Shown: positions 35,780 through 46,286 of the stretch, one piece after another
Numbering within the stretch: the stretch's first letter is position 1
Layout of the letters: each line of letters begins with the position of its first letter
Assembly: GCA_002105175.1 (NCBI GenBank)
Contig: MCGE01000022.1
Location: forward strand, 124,001 to 188,000
Reading direction: 5' to 3'
Length of the DNA stretch: 64,000 nt
From: Absidia repens
Lineage: Eukaryota > Mucoromycota > Mucoromycetes > Mucorales > Cunninghamellaceae
Notes under the pieces: model-generated
What the model saw: only the letters and a program-made list of their open reading frames with translations
Told to the model about the DNA's origin: nothing
Databases searched by the model: none
Translations under genes and position numbers: made by a program

Positions 35780-36345
35780 ACTTGTGTGGGGCAAAAAGTA
35801 AAAAGCAGTAAAACAATATCATTTTATTTGAATATAAATAGCTATCCTACATATAGGTACTAATGAAACTATCACTACTATATCTAATCTACTGTGTATG
35901 TGCTATTCCTATGGGAAGGAATATAAGCCATATGGGGCCAAACTAGCGTCAAGCAAAGATAGATATAGTATCACATAGCAAAAGTACGCGACTCAATCCA
36001 AATATAAAATCGCTGAATGATCATTTAAGTCCACCAGCCTGTCACCATCCCACACTAAAAACATGTTGCCAACCAGTTATCTTGAAATAAAGTCAGACCA
36101 CCAATTACACCATACCATTCTTCACAAAAGAGTTTGAGTTGTTCTAAATCCTAAACGCAAAATGAAAGGGTTTCCCCATGTACTTTGTCATGCCTTTTTC
36201 AAAACCCTCTAAATCTAATAAAAAACCCACTCCTTGATCACCAGACCTTCGGAGGATACCAATGTGGAGAAGAAAAAAAAAAAAAAAAAGCAAAGAACGA
36301 AAGGAAAAAAAAAATCGAAATCCCGCCTTATTGGTCAGAACCTTT
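35780..36345 (+). repeat. Dispersed repeat, copy E (divergent)
   Basis: The recognisable part is the core: AAATCCTAAACGCAAAATG then AAAGGGTTTCCCCATG and CAAAACCCTCTAAA (about 36140-36215). It is followed by a purine-rich run with A18. The upstream part shares ATCATTTTATTTGAATATA with the CATATTTTATTCAGATATAG block. The terminal tRNA-like string is not conserved in the same orientation. It is an old or rearranged copy. Confidence 0.5.
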
Positions 36346-36691
36346 TTTTTTTTTTTTGCAGTGAGGTAAAAATTGGCTGGCCCAGTTTAAAAACAGTTTT
36401 CCAAAAAGTGGGTCAGAAGCAAAAGGCGGGGACGGGGAGATTACAATGATTGGATGAATTCAGCGAGCCTAGCTTGTATAAAGAAAAATCAAATGGTAAC
36501 ACACACAAGAGACTACGAGATCATATTCGAACAGAATACATAATAAAAAAAACACACATAATAATGACTTTATTGATTTTGATTGGGATTGCCAAATAAT
36601 AGTAAAGTGATAAGGGAAATCTATAAATTGTTGTAATAAAGTAGGGATAAGAGCTATACAAGGATGATGACACTAGTAATAATATAGAGAT

Positions 36692-37375
36692 CTATGATGA
36701 TGGTGGTGGTGGTGGGGGAGTAGATTGATTGTCAGGTGAGGGAGATGAGGATTGTTGTTGTTGACTGGCTTGTGTTTTCTTCAATTCTTCAGCATGTTCA
36801 AGATCAAACCGTTCTTTGGCACGGACCACCTTTGATTGTATATAGAATGAACCACCTTTTGCTACGTCATTCGTATTGAATAAATGTTCGTAGTTCTATA
36901 AGCAAAAAAATGATATAGTGTATTAGTCCATCGATGGACCTTGTTCTACCAACTACTCCCTCTCTCTTTGGTTACCTTTGTCAATTGAGCAAGATCAGCA
37001 TCCCTTTGTAGGTTGAGGATTTGGCATGCTTCTTCCATGGACAAACCTGTCTTTCTGGTCAATGCATCCACTACACCTTCCTTTCCACCACCCCGTGCAG
37101 CAGCCGCAGCACCGCCACCAGCAGCAGCATCTAGATTTTTTAAAAAAAAAAAAAAGAATGAGAAAACAATGGTATGTGCAGGTTTCTATTTCGACGAGCA
37201 ACTTACTTGCAGCAGCTTGCTTGTAAGCGGCAAAGAATGCTCGACCTACCACAGTGCCGACTGATACAATGACTTGAGCAATAATCCTGCCAGACTAAAA
37301 TAAATAAAAAAATAAAAAAATAAGTCGATCTAAGTCGACAAAGTGCAGCTATCGAATCAATGGGAGTTTTACCAT
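36692..37375 (-). CDS. PAM16: Pam16/Tim16 (Magmas), mitochondrial import motor subunit
   Basis: Exons (minus): 37375-37373 (the ATG alone), 37294-37207, 37130-36976, 36895-36692; 149 aa, the size of yeast Pam16. The N-terminus is [20 protein letters not shown], then FAAYKQAAA. An Ala/Gly-rich linker leads to the degenerate J-like domain ([18 protein letters not shown], then [20 protein letters not shown], then [12 protein letters not shown]). The HPD tripeptide of true J proteins is absent, as expected. Pam16 sits on the matrix side of the TIM23 channel and restrains Pam18, the J partner of mitochondrial Hsp70. The C-terminus is an unusual Gln/Pro-rich tail. The coding sequence begins with a 3-nt coding exon (ATG/GTAAAA), so the start codon is separated from the rest by an intron. 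Confidence 0.9.
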
Positions 37376-37669
37376 ATTGATATATTGGAGTCAGGAAAAG
37401 AAAAAAGGGAAGGTTGTTGTTTTTTATTTTTCGCTTCCGCTTGGTTTTATTTATTTTTTTCGGGAGAAAAAAGTCACAGCATTGGAGTCCATGATTTTCA
37501 CCAGGATGGTTTTACTGCGCAAGTCTTCCCTTTGCTCCTCCCTGTTCCAAAAAAAAAGTAAACATTTTTGTCTAGAATTGAAATCACATTATAGTATGAT
37601 TTATTCTACTTTTACACCTTGGACATGAATTTCGAGTGAATCAGCGGAGTTCGTAATTGAACAACCATT

Positions 37670-38181
37670 ATGACAATGAGCATAGATTCAATTCTGGGGT
37701 TGATCTTGTTAGGAGGTAATCCTACATGTGTTCATTATCACTATCAGATATTAAATGCTTATTGTATTCGGTCATCACCCCTTCTCATTTTCTCCAGATC
37801 AACAGTGCTGATGCATCACCCAAAGCAGTGACATGAACCGTGCAAAATCAACATGTACTTGTATACAAGGTGTACTTTAATATATCAATTGACGTACCTT
37901 CTTAGATTTACTTTACGCCACACATTTTTCGTACATTGCTTTTTATTTTTGCTGCTTTTCCAGATTATGCATTTGTTTCTCTGGCGGCATGTCAAGTCGA
38001 ATTTTCAAATATACCCTCTCATGAATCTGAAAACCTGTTGTCACTTCGGCAAATGCGAATGTCCGGATCCGATGCAAATAAAATTGATAATATTACACTA
38101 ATAATAAAAATGATTCTGCTTTCCAATCTAAAGAAGAGAAACAAGTCGGTTAATTTGATTCGAAAAGGCTATCCGGCATGA
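37670..38181 (+). CDS. Possible small gene, 87 aa, two exons
   Basis: ATG at 37670, exon 37670-37715 (ending GGAG/GTAATC), then acceptor TTTTCCAG and exon 37964-38181. The two parts are in the same phase and the product ends at a TGA. The joined protein has a hydrophobic N-terminus (SILGLILLGGDYAFVSLAAC) and a basic C-terminus (LKKRNKSVNLIRKG). It matches no family I know. The gene starts about 295 bp from the PAM16 start and points away, so it could share that promoter. An intermediate acceptor near 37798 would give an early stop. This could be chance; only phase continuity and splice signals support it. Confidence 0.3.
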
Positions 38182-38703
38182 TGTCCGCCAAAGTTTAATG
38201 TTATCCATGGATAGGGAGATGAACAAATAACACAGCAATGAAGTCATCACCCCAGACAATATGATGATCTGAGCCCATTTCACATCTACACAAACACAAA
38301 GTAAAATACAAAAGGAGTCGATGATCTTGAGTGTTTTTTTCGATTTTTTATTGATCATACAAAGAAAGAAAAAAACTAAAAAAAAAACTAAAACAAAACT
38401 AAACTAGTCGTGACGATAAAATATATGTAACTAAAAAATGAATAAATAGAGATATACTAAAGAGGAGGAGGAAAAGCGGATGAAAGATAAACTAGACTAA
38501 TGATAATGGAGGCAAAGTAGGACAAAATGAATAGGAGGAGAGGATATGTATATGTAGTCAAACCATAGGGGAAAAAAGGAAAGAATAGAGATAAAGTGAC
38601 AGTACACAATCAAGTAATAAAAGAGCCAACCAACGAAAGATCGCCACCAAGCGAACACAAAAAACACACATATTCGTACAACAACCAAGAAAAAAAAAAA
38701 CCT
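38182..38703. other. Intergenic / 3' flank of the SH3 gene
   Basis: AT-rich, A-rich on the plus strand, with no repeat copy and no supported ORF. It is probably mostly the 3'UTR and terminator of the SH3 gene on the minus strand. Confidence 0.5.
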
Positions 38704-39616
38704 TCAAATAAGTTCAATATAAGATTCAGGCACCAGACCAGTTTCATCGTCCACATCCGCAATCAACCAACCAGCACATTGACGATACTGAATCCAGATT
38801 GTTTGTCCACTTTTCATCGCAATTTCATAATCGGTTTCTGGGGTAAAATCATAGAGTGCCTTGGCTTGACATCCGTTGAAACGTGATGAGGAGAGTGAGA
38901 TGTTGGATTCATTGTGGTTTGAAAGTGATTTTTTGTTGAGTTGACCGTGATGTAAGGGCGAGGAGTCGGGGTATGCAAAGTCACGGATGATTACATTTCC
39001 TTGTCCACTACAACTACTGCTACTGTCGCTGCTGATAACATCGTCCTCCTGCTGCTGTTCACTGTCACCAGGGTGGTATATAGATGATGATAGTTTGAGA
39101 TTGCTGTCTGACGTTGCTGTTATTGTCGTTGATTTGTTGCTTTCATCCTAAATAAATAATAATGTTAATATTCATAAAACATTTTGAAACATGAGGTCAT
39201 TCAACATATATGTATCTCTAATCCTTACCTCTACAATCTGTGGTGGAACTATGGTTGTTGTTACAAGGTGATCAATTTTGCTATTATTGTTCAGTTTTGT
39301 TGCTGTGACCGGCACATTGACAGGGAGTTTTTCCTCTTCATTACTGGAACAAGTGCTAACAGAGGCCAAGTCTTGGTCTTGAGCAGCAGTGGTTGTATAG
39401 CGACGTGTTCTTGATCGTTGTTTTTTTGTGGTGATTTTCCTTCCAAGTGTACTTTTCCGAGCCATCTATAAAAGAAAAGAAACAAAAAACGGTTGATTCA
39501 GGATTAGAGTTATTACGGCTGTGTGAGTTTTTTTTTTTTTTTTTTTTTTTTTTCATTGCTCATTCTGCTACCTTTTTGATAAGGACGGTGAAATTGGATA
39601 GGGAAGATAGACTCAT
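38704..39616 (-). CDS. SH3-domain protein, Nbp2/Skb5-like
   Basis: Exons (minus): 39616-39572, 39465-39229, 39147-38704; 241 aa. The N-terminal two thirds is a basic start (KSTLGRKITTKKQRSRTRR) followed by a Ser/Thr/Asn-rich linker. The last 55 residues form a complete SH3 domain: AKALYDFTPETDYEIAMKSG (ALYDF motif), a Trp region CAGWLIADVDDETGLVPE, and the SYIEL end. A single C-terminal SH3 in a small protein resembles yeast Nbp2 / fission-yeast Skb5, an adaptor that brings PP2C phosphatase or PAK kinases to MAPK pathways. The first exon (15 codons) is joined in frame by GTAGCA...TATAG; if that exon is non-coding, translation would start at the ATG at 39465. Poly(T) of about 27 lies inside intron 1. 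Confidence 0.8.
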
Positions 39617-39942
39617 ATGTATGTGTGTATGATAAAGGAAAGGAATGGGTGGTGATGTTTGTGCGAGGAGAGCAAAAGTGATTGATAATGGTAATAAGAA
39701 TAAAAAGGGGAAAGAAGAGAAAGAAAAAAAGAAAAAAAAAAGGTTACTTTCCCTTCTTTGTATTCTTTCAAAAAGAAAAGAAGAGAAGAAGAAAGGAAGA
39801 GAAGAAGAAAGGAGAAGAGAGAAGAGCAAGTAAGAGAATATCGATTTTTAATAATAAAAGGGAGAATAAAAAAAATGCTAAGCTGAGTTTTGTTTCAAAA
39901 TAAAATAATAAATAATAAATAAGAGGGCGGCACTACATATTT

Positions 39943-41226
39943 CTACAGTTGAGCCTTGATGTGATACCATTTGTCGTCTTTGCCTTCTATTCTTGTAGGT
40001 TCATCTATGTATTCAGTCTATTATAATATAGTATTAGCACCTTCAAATTCAAATCATACTGCAATTGACACTAATAAAACTGTACCTTTAAATTCAACTT
40101 GTTGTGTAACTGTACTTGGGCTTTGTAAGGGGATTGGTTCAATGTGATATTAGTCCTATACAGTACACAAAAAAAAAAAAAATCAGTTTATCCCTTTTTG
40201 TAAATTCCTTCTTTTATACATTGTCATATTTTAACTACTTACACGTCAATATCATGGGTATCAGCCTTACATGGAATCTTTCCTTGAATTAGTCGTTGCC
40301 AGGCTTCATGAGTTTCTTGAATGACTGAATGTGCATATGCCTAATAAATATACAATATAAAATAAGCTTTTTTTTCAGTTATATATTGAATTATTGGTCT
40401 TTACCTTGTCCTTGCACTGACCATCAAAGGCAAAATGATTGGCAGGTTTTCCATCGGGCATCTTGTAAATTTTGAACCAATGATGAGTAGCACGGATCAA
40501 TTCTGGAAAGTAAGTCTTGACATCATCGATATCTAATACAAGGTCAAATCATTGTGTTCAATCTTTAATATATGTCATGTGATCTGAATAAGATATGAAG
40601 AGACTTATTACCATTAACAGCATTGGCCATAGGGTCTTTAATATCGATAGCAATCAATTTCCAATCCGTTTCACCTTCATCCAGTAATGCCATAACACCT
40701 AGCACTTTGACCTGTTTTACTTGCCCAGGGTATCCAATCTGTTCGCCAATTTCACATACATCAATCGGATCATTATCCCCTTTTGCCTTTGTGTCAGGAT
40801 TCACATGTGTCGGATCTTCCCAAGTCTTTATATAACAAAAAACAAAAGGATGATGAATATACACCTACAATACACAGTGATCCTTCCTTTTTTTCATATA
40901 AATGCATGTATACCTGAGGCAAAGCACCATAGTTCCATATATATCCTTTGTATGGAAAACAGTTGCGTACGAATCGAAGTTTTCCTTTCTTGACGTCCTG
41001 CTTCAATGGATTCATCTTTTCCCCTGTAGCAATCTAAATAAAGCAATGTAAAGGTATTAGCCTTGAACCTGACTCCATGTTTATGATACCTACTTCCAAT
41101 TTGGCATTCGTCCAACGTGGAATTTCTACAACCATATTCACAATGGTTTTTTCCTCGTTTGCATATAACGGAATGTCATGAAATGGTGATATAAGTTCTC
41201 CATCTTTTCCTATATATGTGCATTTA

Positions 41227-41263
<37 letters not shown>

Positions 41264-41373
41264 AATCAAGTATATCAAATTAACGTCCAACTCCCATTAT
41301 CTTTTCTTATCTTACTAATATAAATGCGATGACTACTTGTATATCGTTTTCCACTGCTGACGGTTTCGTACAT
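39943..41373 (-). CDS. IPP1: Soluble inorganic pyrophosphatase (family I), eight exons
   Basis: Exons (minus): 41373-41316, 41209-41094, 41033-40914, 40825-40612, 40532-40405, 40340-40243, 40155-40086, 40017-39943; 292 aa, close to yeast Ipp1 (287). It hydrolyses pyrophosphate to two phosphates in the cytosol, pulling biosynthetic reactions forward. Visible motifs: the signature [11 protein letters not shown] with its metal-binding aspartates, preceded by [29 protein letters not shown]; and [18 protein letters not shown]. Every splice junction keeps phase. Intron 1 contains an A run of about 32 (T on the sense strand) at 41228-41259, near its acceptor. Complete and very well supported. Confidence 0.96.
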
Positions 41374-44336
41374 GGTAAATTACAAGATAATGGGGTAAGA
41401 CGAGAACAAAAGAAAGAAGTCCAAAAAAAAAAAAAAATTAAGAATGCGAATAAAAGGCGGCGGAATGGGTTCCCGCTTAGAAAGCAAAAATATCAAAAAT
41501 CGAAATTATCCCTGGCGGTGCTTCAATTGCATGTGATTTCGACTGCACGCATAAAAGGTAAGTAATGATTGGTTATTACTCTGCTTGAAGATTAGTATGA
41601 TGTTTTTTTTTATGGTATTATATCAGTAAAGCTGGCACTGAGAAAAGATGAATGTTCATCTGCTTTGCTTTTTTCTCGTGACAACTTATCACATAGAGGA
41701 GAAATTTGGAAACAGCAGCACTTTTTATTCCGCCATAAACGTATTTTTTTTTCTATGGTGCACTTATAAAGTAAAATTATAGTAGTGGATGAGGGAGGGA
41801 GGTTACGTGAGAATTGGTTCTTGGGCTGAATAAGTGAAGAGGGTAAAGTGCGCCAACACCTAGAAGCACTACTCTATAACGTCTTGAACTACTCATGGCA
41901 TACAGTACAGAATGAATTATAAGATAAACACGGCGTAAAATAAGCTGAGAGGATAAACTATTTTACTTTAGAGAAAACTATCTACATTGAAAGAGGTAAA
42001 CTGATCTATGTTAGTTGCTACACGTTGGGTTCAAAGCCATTATGGCGCAGATGTTGTGTGATACCATGCTGGTTGCTTTTAAGAATATGGTCATCACCAC
42101 GTCATCGCTATCAAATAACGGTATTGATTGGAAGAAAACCGCCATGCTACCGATGTTGGATGGGATTGTTTGTTTTTCCGAAATGAAATAGTCGATTTTA
42201 AAAAAAAGAAGGGCTTACTGTTAACTCTTTATCGTATAAAGAAATCTCATTTTGTTGGGATCTTCTATGATTATTGTATTGGGCAAACAAAGTCAGCAGT
42301 GTCTCAAACCCCGCACACATGATTTTTCTATTTTCCTTTTTTTTTTTCCCCTTTTCCTTCTCCTAATACTACACCAATCAACTTCTTTGAAGTTGTAGTG
42401 ATCTTAGAATAGCCAGGACTAGTTTAAAAAGGGCTTCATCTCAGGGATTAAAAGATGCATGGGGAAACCCTTTCATTTTGGATTCAAGATTTTGGACCAC
42501 CATTAGTTGGTTTATTAGTGTCTTCATTAGCTTAGTTAAGTGTTAGTGTGTCATAGATTGTATCTATATCTGAATAAAATATATATATTATTTTATTAAC
42601 TCCAATGAAAAATGTCCCATTAGTCTCTCATGTCTTTTACAAGAGATCCTTTTTACCCAGGCCAATGTCTCGAAAATAGATCTTTTTTCTTAACATATAA
42701 TCATCTCTTTAAGACTAGTATCGAGCATCCTCACATCTTCATTAGTTTCCCTCATATTTGTATTGTGCGGTAGATGTATTGTTAGCATAATCTCTTTAGT
42801 TTGGCGTTGACCATGTTTCAATAACATATATCTTCCCATTTAACTATCCCATCAGTTATTGCGCAATAATGCAATTATATCGGTTCTGTGAGTGTCCTAT
42901 TATGCTTGCACTTTTTGGTTTCCTCCCTATGACTACTGTTCACTTAAATCCTCGGCAATTGGCTGGGGATCCTAGTTCACTTAATATCAACCGTAGCCCT
43001 ATTCCTACTCAACTAATGATATTAACAATACTAGGCTATGTCGTGAAGGCAGCTGCGCAACAAACTACTTTCCCCCCTACTTTCTGAATTATTATTTTCC
43101 CTCCCTCTACACTATCAAGAAACCACAAGGGTCAACATGCTGATATAAAAGCAATAAAAACAATATATGGAGGTGCCTTCGCTAACACGAAGCATATAAA
43201 ATATTACTGGAGCTAACTTTCATTCATTTTCGGTGTCCCAAACATTTATTTGTCATCAACTCCTTTAAAAACATTCTTGTTTAGTAACCAGGAGACGAAG
43301 GAACAACCTTCCAAAGAAAGTATAGAAATCAACCATTTACTGCCTACGTCTATCTTTTTTTAAGTCACTAAATGGAGCCAATATCGCACATTGCTTGCAT
43401 CATAGATTTTCTAGTACCTGAAGTGAAATGACATGGTTCTTATCTTAAATAAGAATTGTTGTAAGCAAAGAACGTGCCTTGGTACAACGCAATTAGCCAA
43501 TCAATGGGATGCGGTAAATTTTTAACCGAAAAACTCGGAAATGAATGACATTTTTTCTATTTTTGTCGGATGATCATTATGCGCGCAACTTTTGATAGGT
43601 TTCCGCGTCCTCCGTTTCTTTTCTGTTACATGTTTTAATAATGAAGAAAAGGGGAGTATAGTGAAGAAAAAGATACTTCTGCTTTATATTATAAAGAGCG
43701 TTCAAGTACCGATGACCATTCCAAAAAGATTGTGTTGAACTGACACCTAATGTATCAGAAAGATGGATGGTAACGTATTTTTAAATCGGCGCCAAAGAGA
43801 AGGGAAGGCAAAAAAGGGGTCGATCAAAAACGGAGATGTACCATTCCAACAACAAAGAGAAATTAAACTTTTACATATTGATTACTATCTGGTCAAAGGA
43901 ATGCCGAAAAAAAGTCTACTTTACAAGTGGTGTCTGCGTTTCGATAACGATATGATTATGAGTAAAAAAAAAAAAAAAAAAAAGGTACAGGATTCAACGT
44001 AGCGAAACTTTGATTTTTTTTTGCACAACATGAATTTTTAGAGTATTGGCGTAGGAGAACCAAAATCTTTTTCGTCGGTAAAAAAAAATAAAGGCTAAAT
44101 TGAATTTTTTTTTTTTACTTTTCTTATTTTTCTCTTTCTTCTTGTTTTGAAAAAAACTTCCCTCCTCCATTTTTTTTTTCGCCTGAATTCCTTGGTTTTT
44201 TGGGTTCGGCTTTTCCTTTTGTACTCTTCCACTCATTATCAATCTCAATTTCGCGTGTCTCTTCGTCCATACTTGTGAATCAACTTCCCTCTCTCTTTTC
44301 TTGTTTTTTTATTGATTCATCTCATTACATTTCATA
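41374..44336. other. Divergent intergenic region, IPP1 / ERG5, with repeat copy F
   Basis: About 3 kb between two divergent genes. It holds repeat copy F (about 42290-43090), an A run of about 20 near 43964-43983 and T/C-rich leader DNA directly before the ERG5 start (44100-44330). A 79-codon ORF near 43763 starts with ATG but lacks any family signal and was not called. Confidence 0.55.
42290..43090 (-). repeat. Dispersed repeat, copy F (inverted)
   Basis: It lies in the opposite orientation to A-E. It begins TCTCAAACCCCGCACACATGA (tRNA-like end), then a T/C-rich tract. The core follows: CCAGGACTAGTTTAAAAAGG...TCAGGGATTA, then GATGCATGGGGAAACCC (42420-42480). After that come TCTGAATAAAATAT and TCTCATGTCTT-type blocks. 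The far end shares GGATC...TTAATAT...GTAG and CTAGGC-ATGTC with copy G. Confidence 0.72.
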
Positions 44337-46286
44337 ATGGCTTCATCAAGGTAATAAACGAGAACGAAGAACTATGAACAATTGTTCCTCGGAACTTATT
44401 ATGACTAACCTTACTCTTTATCAAATTGGGGCATTTGTTTGCCTAGTATCTTTGACCCGCGCCTTATCGAGTCAACAAAAAACACCGTTGCCGCCTTTAT
44501 CAAGACTATGTTCTCCCAGAAACCCAACGTATCGACAACAGCAGTAGTATGCTCAGCAGTGGTTGGCTTGTTTGCTTATGAACAATATGTCTACTTGAAA
44601 AAGAAAAAATCCTTACCTGGCCCTCAATTCAAAATCCCAGTCATTGGCGCTTTTATGGACTCTTTATATCCTACGTTTGAAGGTTATATGAACAAATGGA
44701 AGAGTGGTGAATTATCATGTGTTGGAGTTTTTGACAGGTAAGGCTATTTTTGTAAAATTTATTTTTTATTTGTGTTGTGTAGATGGTGTTGTTTATGATC
44801 ATCAAAACAAAGGAGTAGAGATTATCATCTAGAAGGATAGGGGACTGTTGGGAGGTCGATCACAATAAAGAAAAAAAACGAGGCTAACCATTTTTTAAAT
44901 GTCCGTTTCTGATTAGATTTGTAGTGATTGCTTCTACTTGTGATCTTAGTCGAAAAATCTTGAATTCTCCTGTTTATGCTGAACCTGCGGTGGTGGATTC
45001 CATGAAACATATTCTTTGTGACGACAATTGGGTGTTCCTTAGCGGCAAATCTCACGTGGATTATCGAAGGGGATTGAATGTCTTGTTTACTCGAAAGGCG
45101 CTTGGTATGTACATTCCTATCCAAGAAGGTGTTTATCAAAAGCATTTTTCAAAATGGCTCTCCTTCAACGGCGAAAAGCAACAATTCCAATGGCATTTTC
45201 GCGAACTCAACATGGAAGCTTCTCTTCGTGTCTTTCTGGGTTTCCATATGTCGGACCAAGTAGCCGAAACGATCTCGGAAGAATACTTCAACATCACTGC
45301 TGCTCTTGAATTGGTCAACTTTCCTATCCCTCTTCCCGGCACCAAGGTATACAAGGCTATTCAATCTCGCAAATACATTGTGCACCACTTTATCGAAGCA
45401 ATCAAGGACTGTCGGGTACGTATGGATAATGGTGGTCAGGTGAAATCTATGATGGACGCCTGGGTTAGTTCGATGAAGGAACATGAACTGGAATGTGAAC
45501 GCCAAGGCAAGCCTGCTCCCCGCAAATTCGATGACCGTGAAATTGCATTGACTATCTTGACCTTTTTGTTTGCTTCTCAAGATGCGACATCCTCTGCTAT
45601 GACCTGGGCCTTCCAATTATTGGCGGACCATCCCGACGTATTGGAAAAGGTGCGTCAAGAACAAATCAAGGTGCGAAATGGAAAGCTTGATACTGAATTA
45701 TCGTTGGAATTGATGGAAGAATCCGTGTATTTACGCCAAGTTGTGAAGGAAATCTTGCGTCTTCGTCCTCCTGTCTTGATGGTGCCTTATCAAACCGTCC
45801 GTGAATGGCCTTTGACTTCTTCCTATACTGTTCCCAAAGGTGCTATGTTGATCCCTACGACTTATCCTGCACTTCATGATCCTGTCGCTTACCCTAATCC
45901 CGATTCATTTGATCCTGATCGATGGGGTCCCACTGGACAAGCCGAAAAACATCCCAAGAACTTCATGGTCTTTGGTAATGGTCCTCATCATTGTCTTGGA
46001 AAGGAATACGCTGTGATGCACTTGATGGCTACTATGGCTCAAGCTTCTCTTCAACTAGACTGGACACATTATCGTACTGATAAGAGTGATGATATTTCGT
46101 AAGTTTAGAGAAAAGGGAAAAAAGAAGGAAAGGAAAAAAGAAAGAAACAAAAAAGGCCACATGTATATAATGGGAGCTAGTCCAAACATTGACTAACCCA
46201 TTCTTATTCTATTTAGTATTTTTGCTACTATCTATCCTCAAGATGGCTGTGTCATGAGCTTCCATCCTCGGGAAACTACTGCTTAG
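44337..46286 (+). CDS. ERG5: Cytochrome P450 CYP61, C-22 sterol desaturase
   Basis: Exons: 44337-44350 (14 nt), 44447-44737, 44917-46098, 46217-46286; 518 aa. An N-terminal membrane anchor (TTAVVCSAVVGLFAYEQYVYL) is followed by the proline-rich hinge SLPGPQFKIPVIG. P450 hallmarks: I-helix FASQDATSSAMTW (the CYP61 form of AGxDTT), K-helix ExxR in KEILRLRPP, DPDRW, and the heme-Cys loop FGNGPHHCLGKEYA. The ending IYPQDGCVMSFHPR is typical for CYP61. In the ER it introduces the C22-C23 double bond in the ergosterol side chain. Intron 1 follows the fifth codon region, leaving a tiny first coding exon. Intact and well supported. Confidence 0.95.

Larger units (their letters stand above)
34959..36691. 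other. Convergent intergenic region with repeat copy E
   Basis: It contains a candidate poly(A) signal AATAAA at 35069-35074 for the protease gene. Two direct copies of GTAGCATTCTCTAAA lie near 35416-35448, and short imperfect repeats of CAGC/TCATC motifs at 35480-35600. A divergent copy E of the dispersed repeat lies at about 35780-36345. No gene was recognised. Confidence 0.6.

Noticed and set aside
36300..36345. A second tRNA-like end (TCGAAATCCCGCC) in copy E
   Set aside because: It lies in the opposite sense to the ends of the other copies, so it may be coincidence. Copy E is too divergent to decide.
42869..43087. A 72-codon ORF (MQLYRFCEC...) inside repeat copy F
   Set aside because: The same segment in copy G is not open, so this frame is chance within a non-coding element.
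45149..45616. A 155-codon ORF antisense to ERG5
   Set aside because: The sense strand is a certain P450 gene; the antisense frame has no domain and arises from codon bias.
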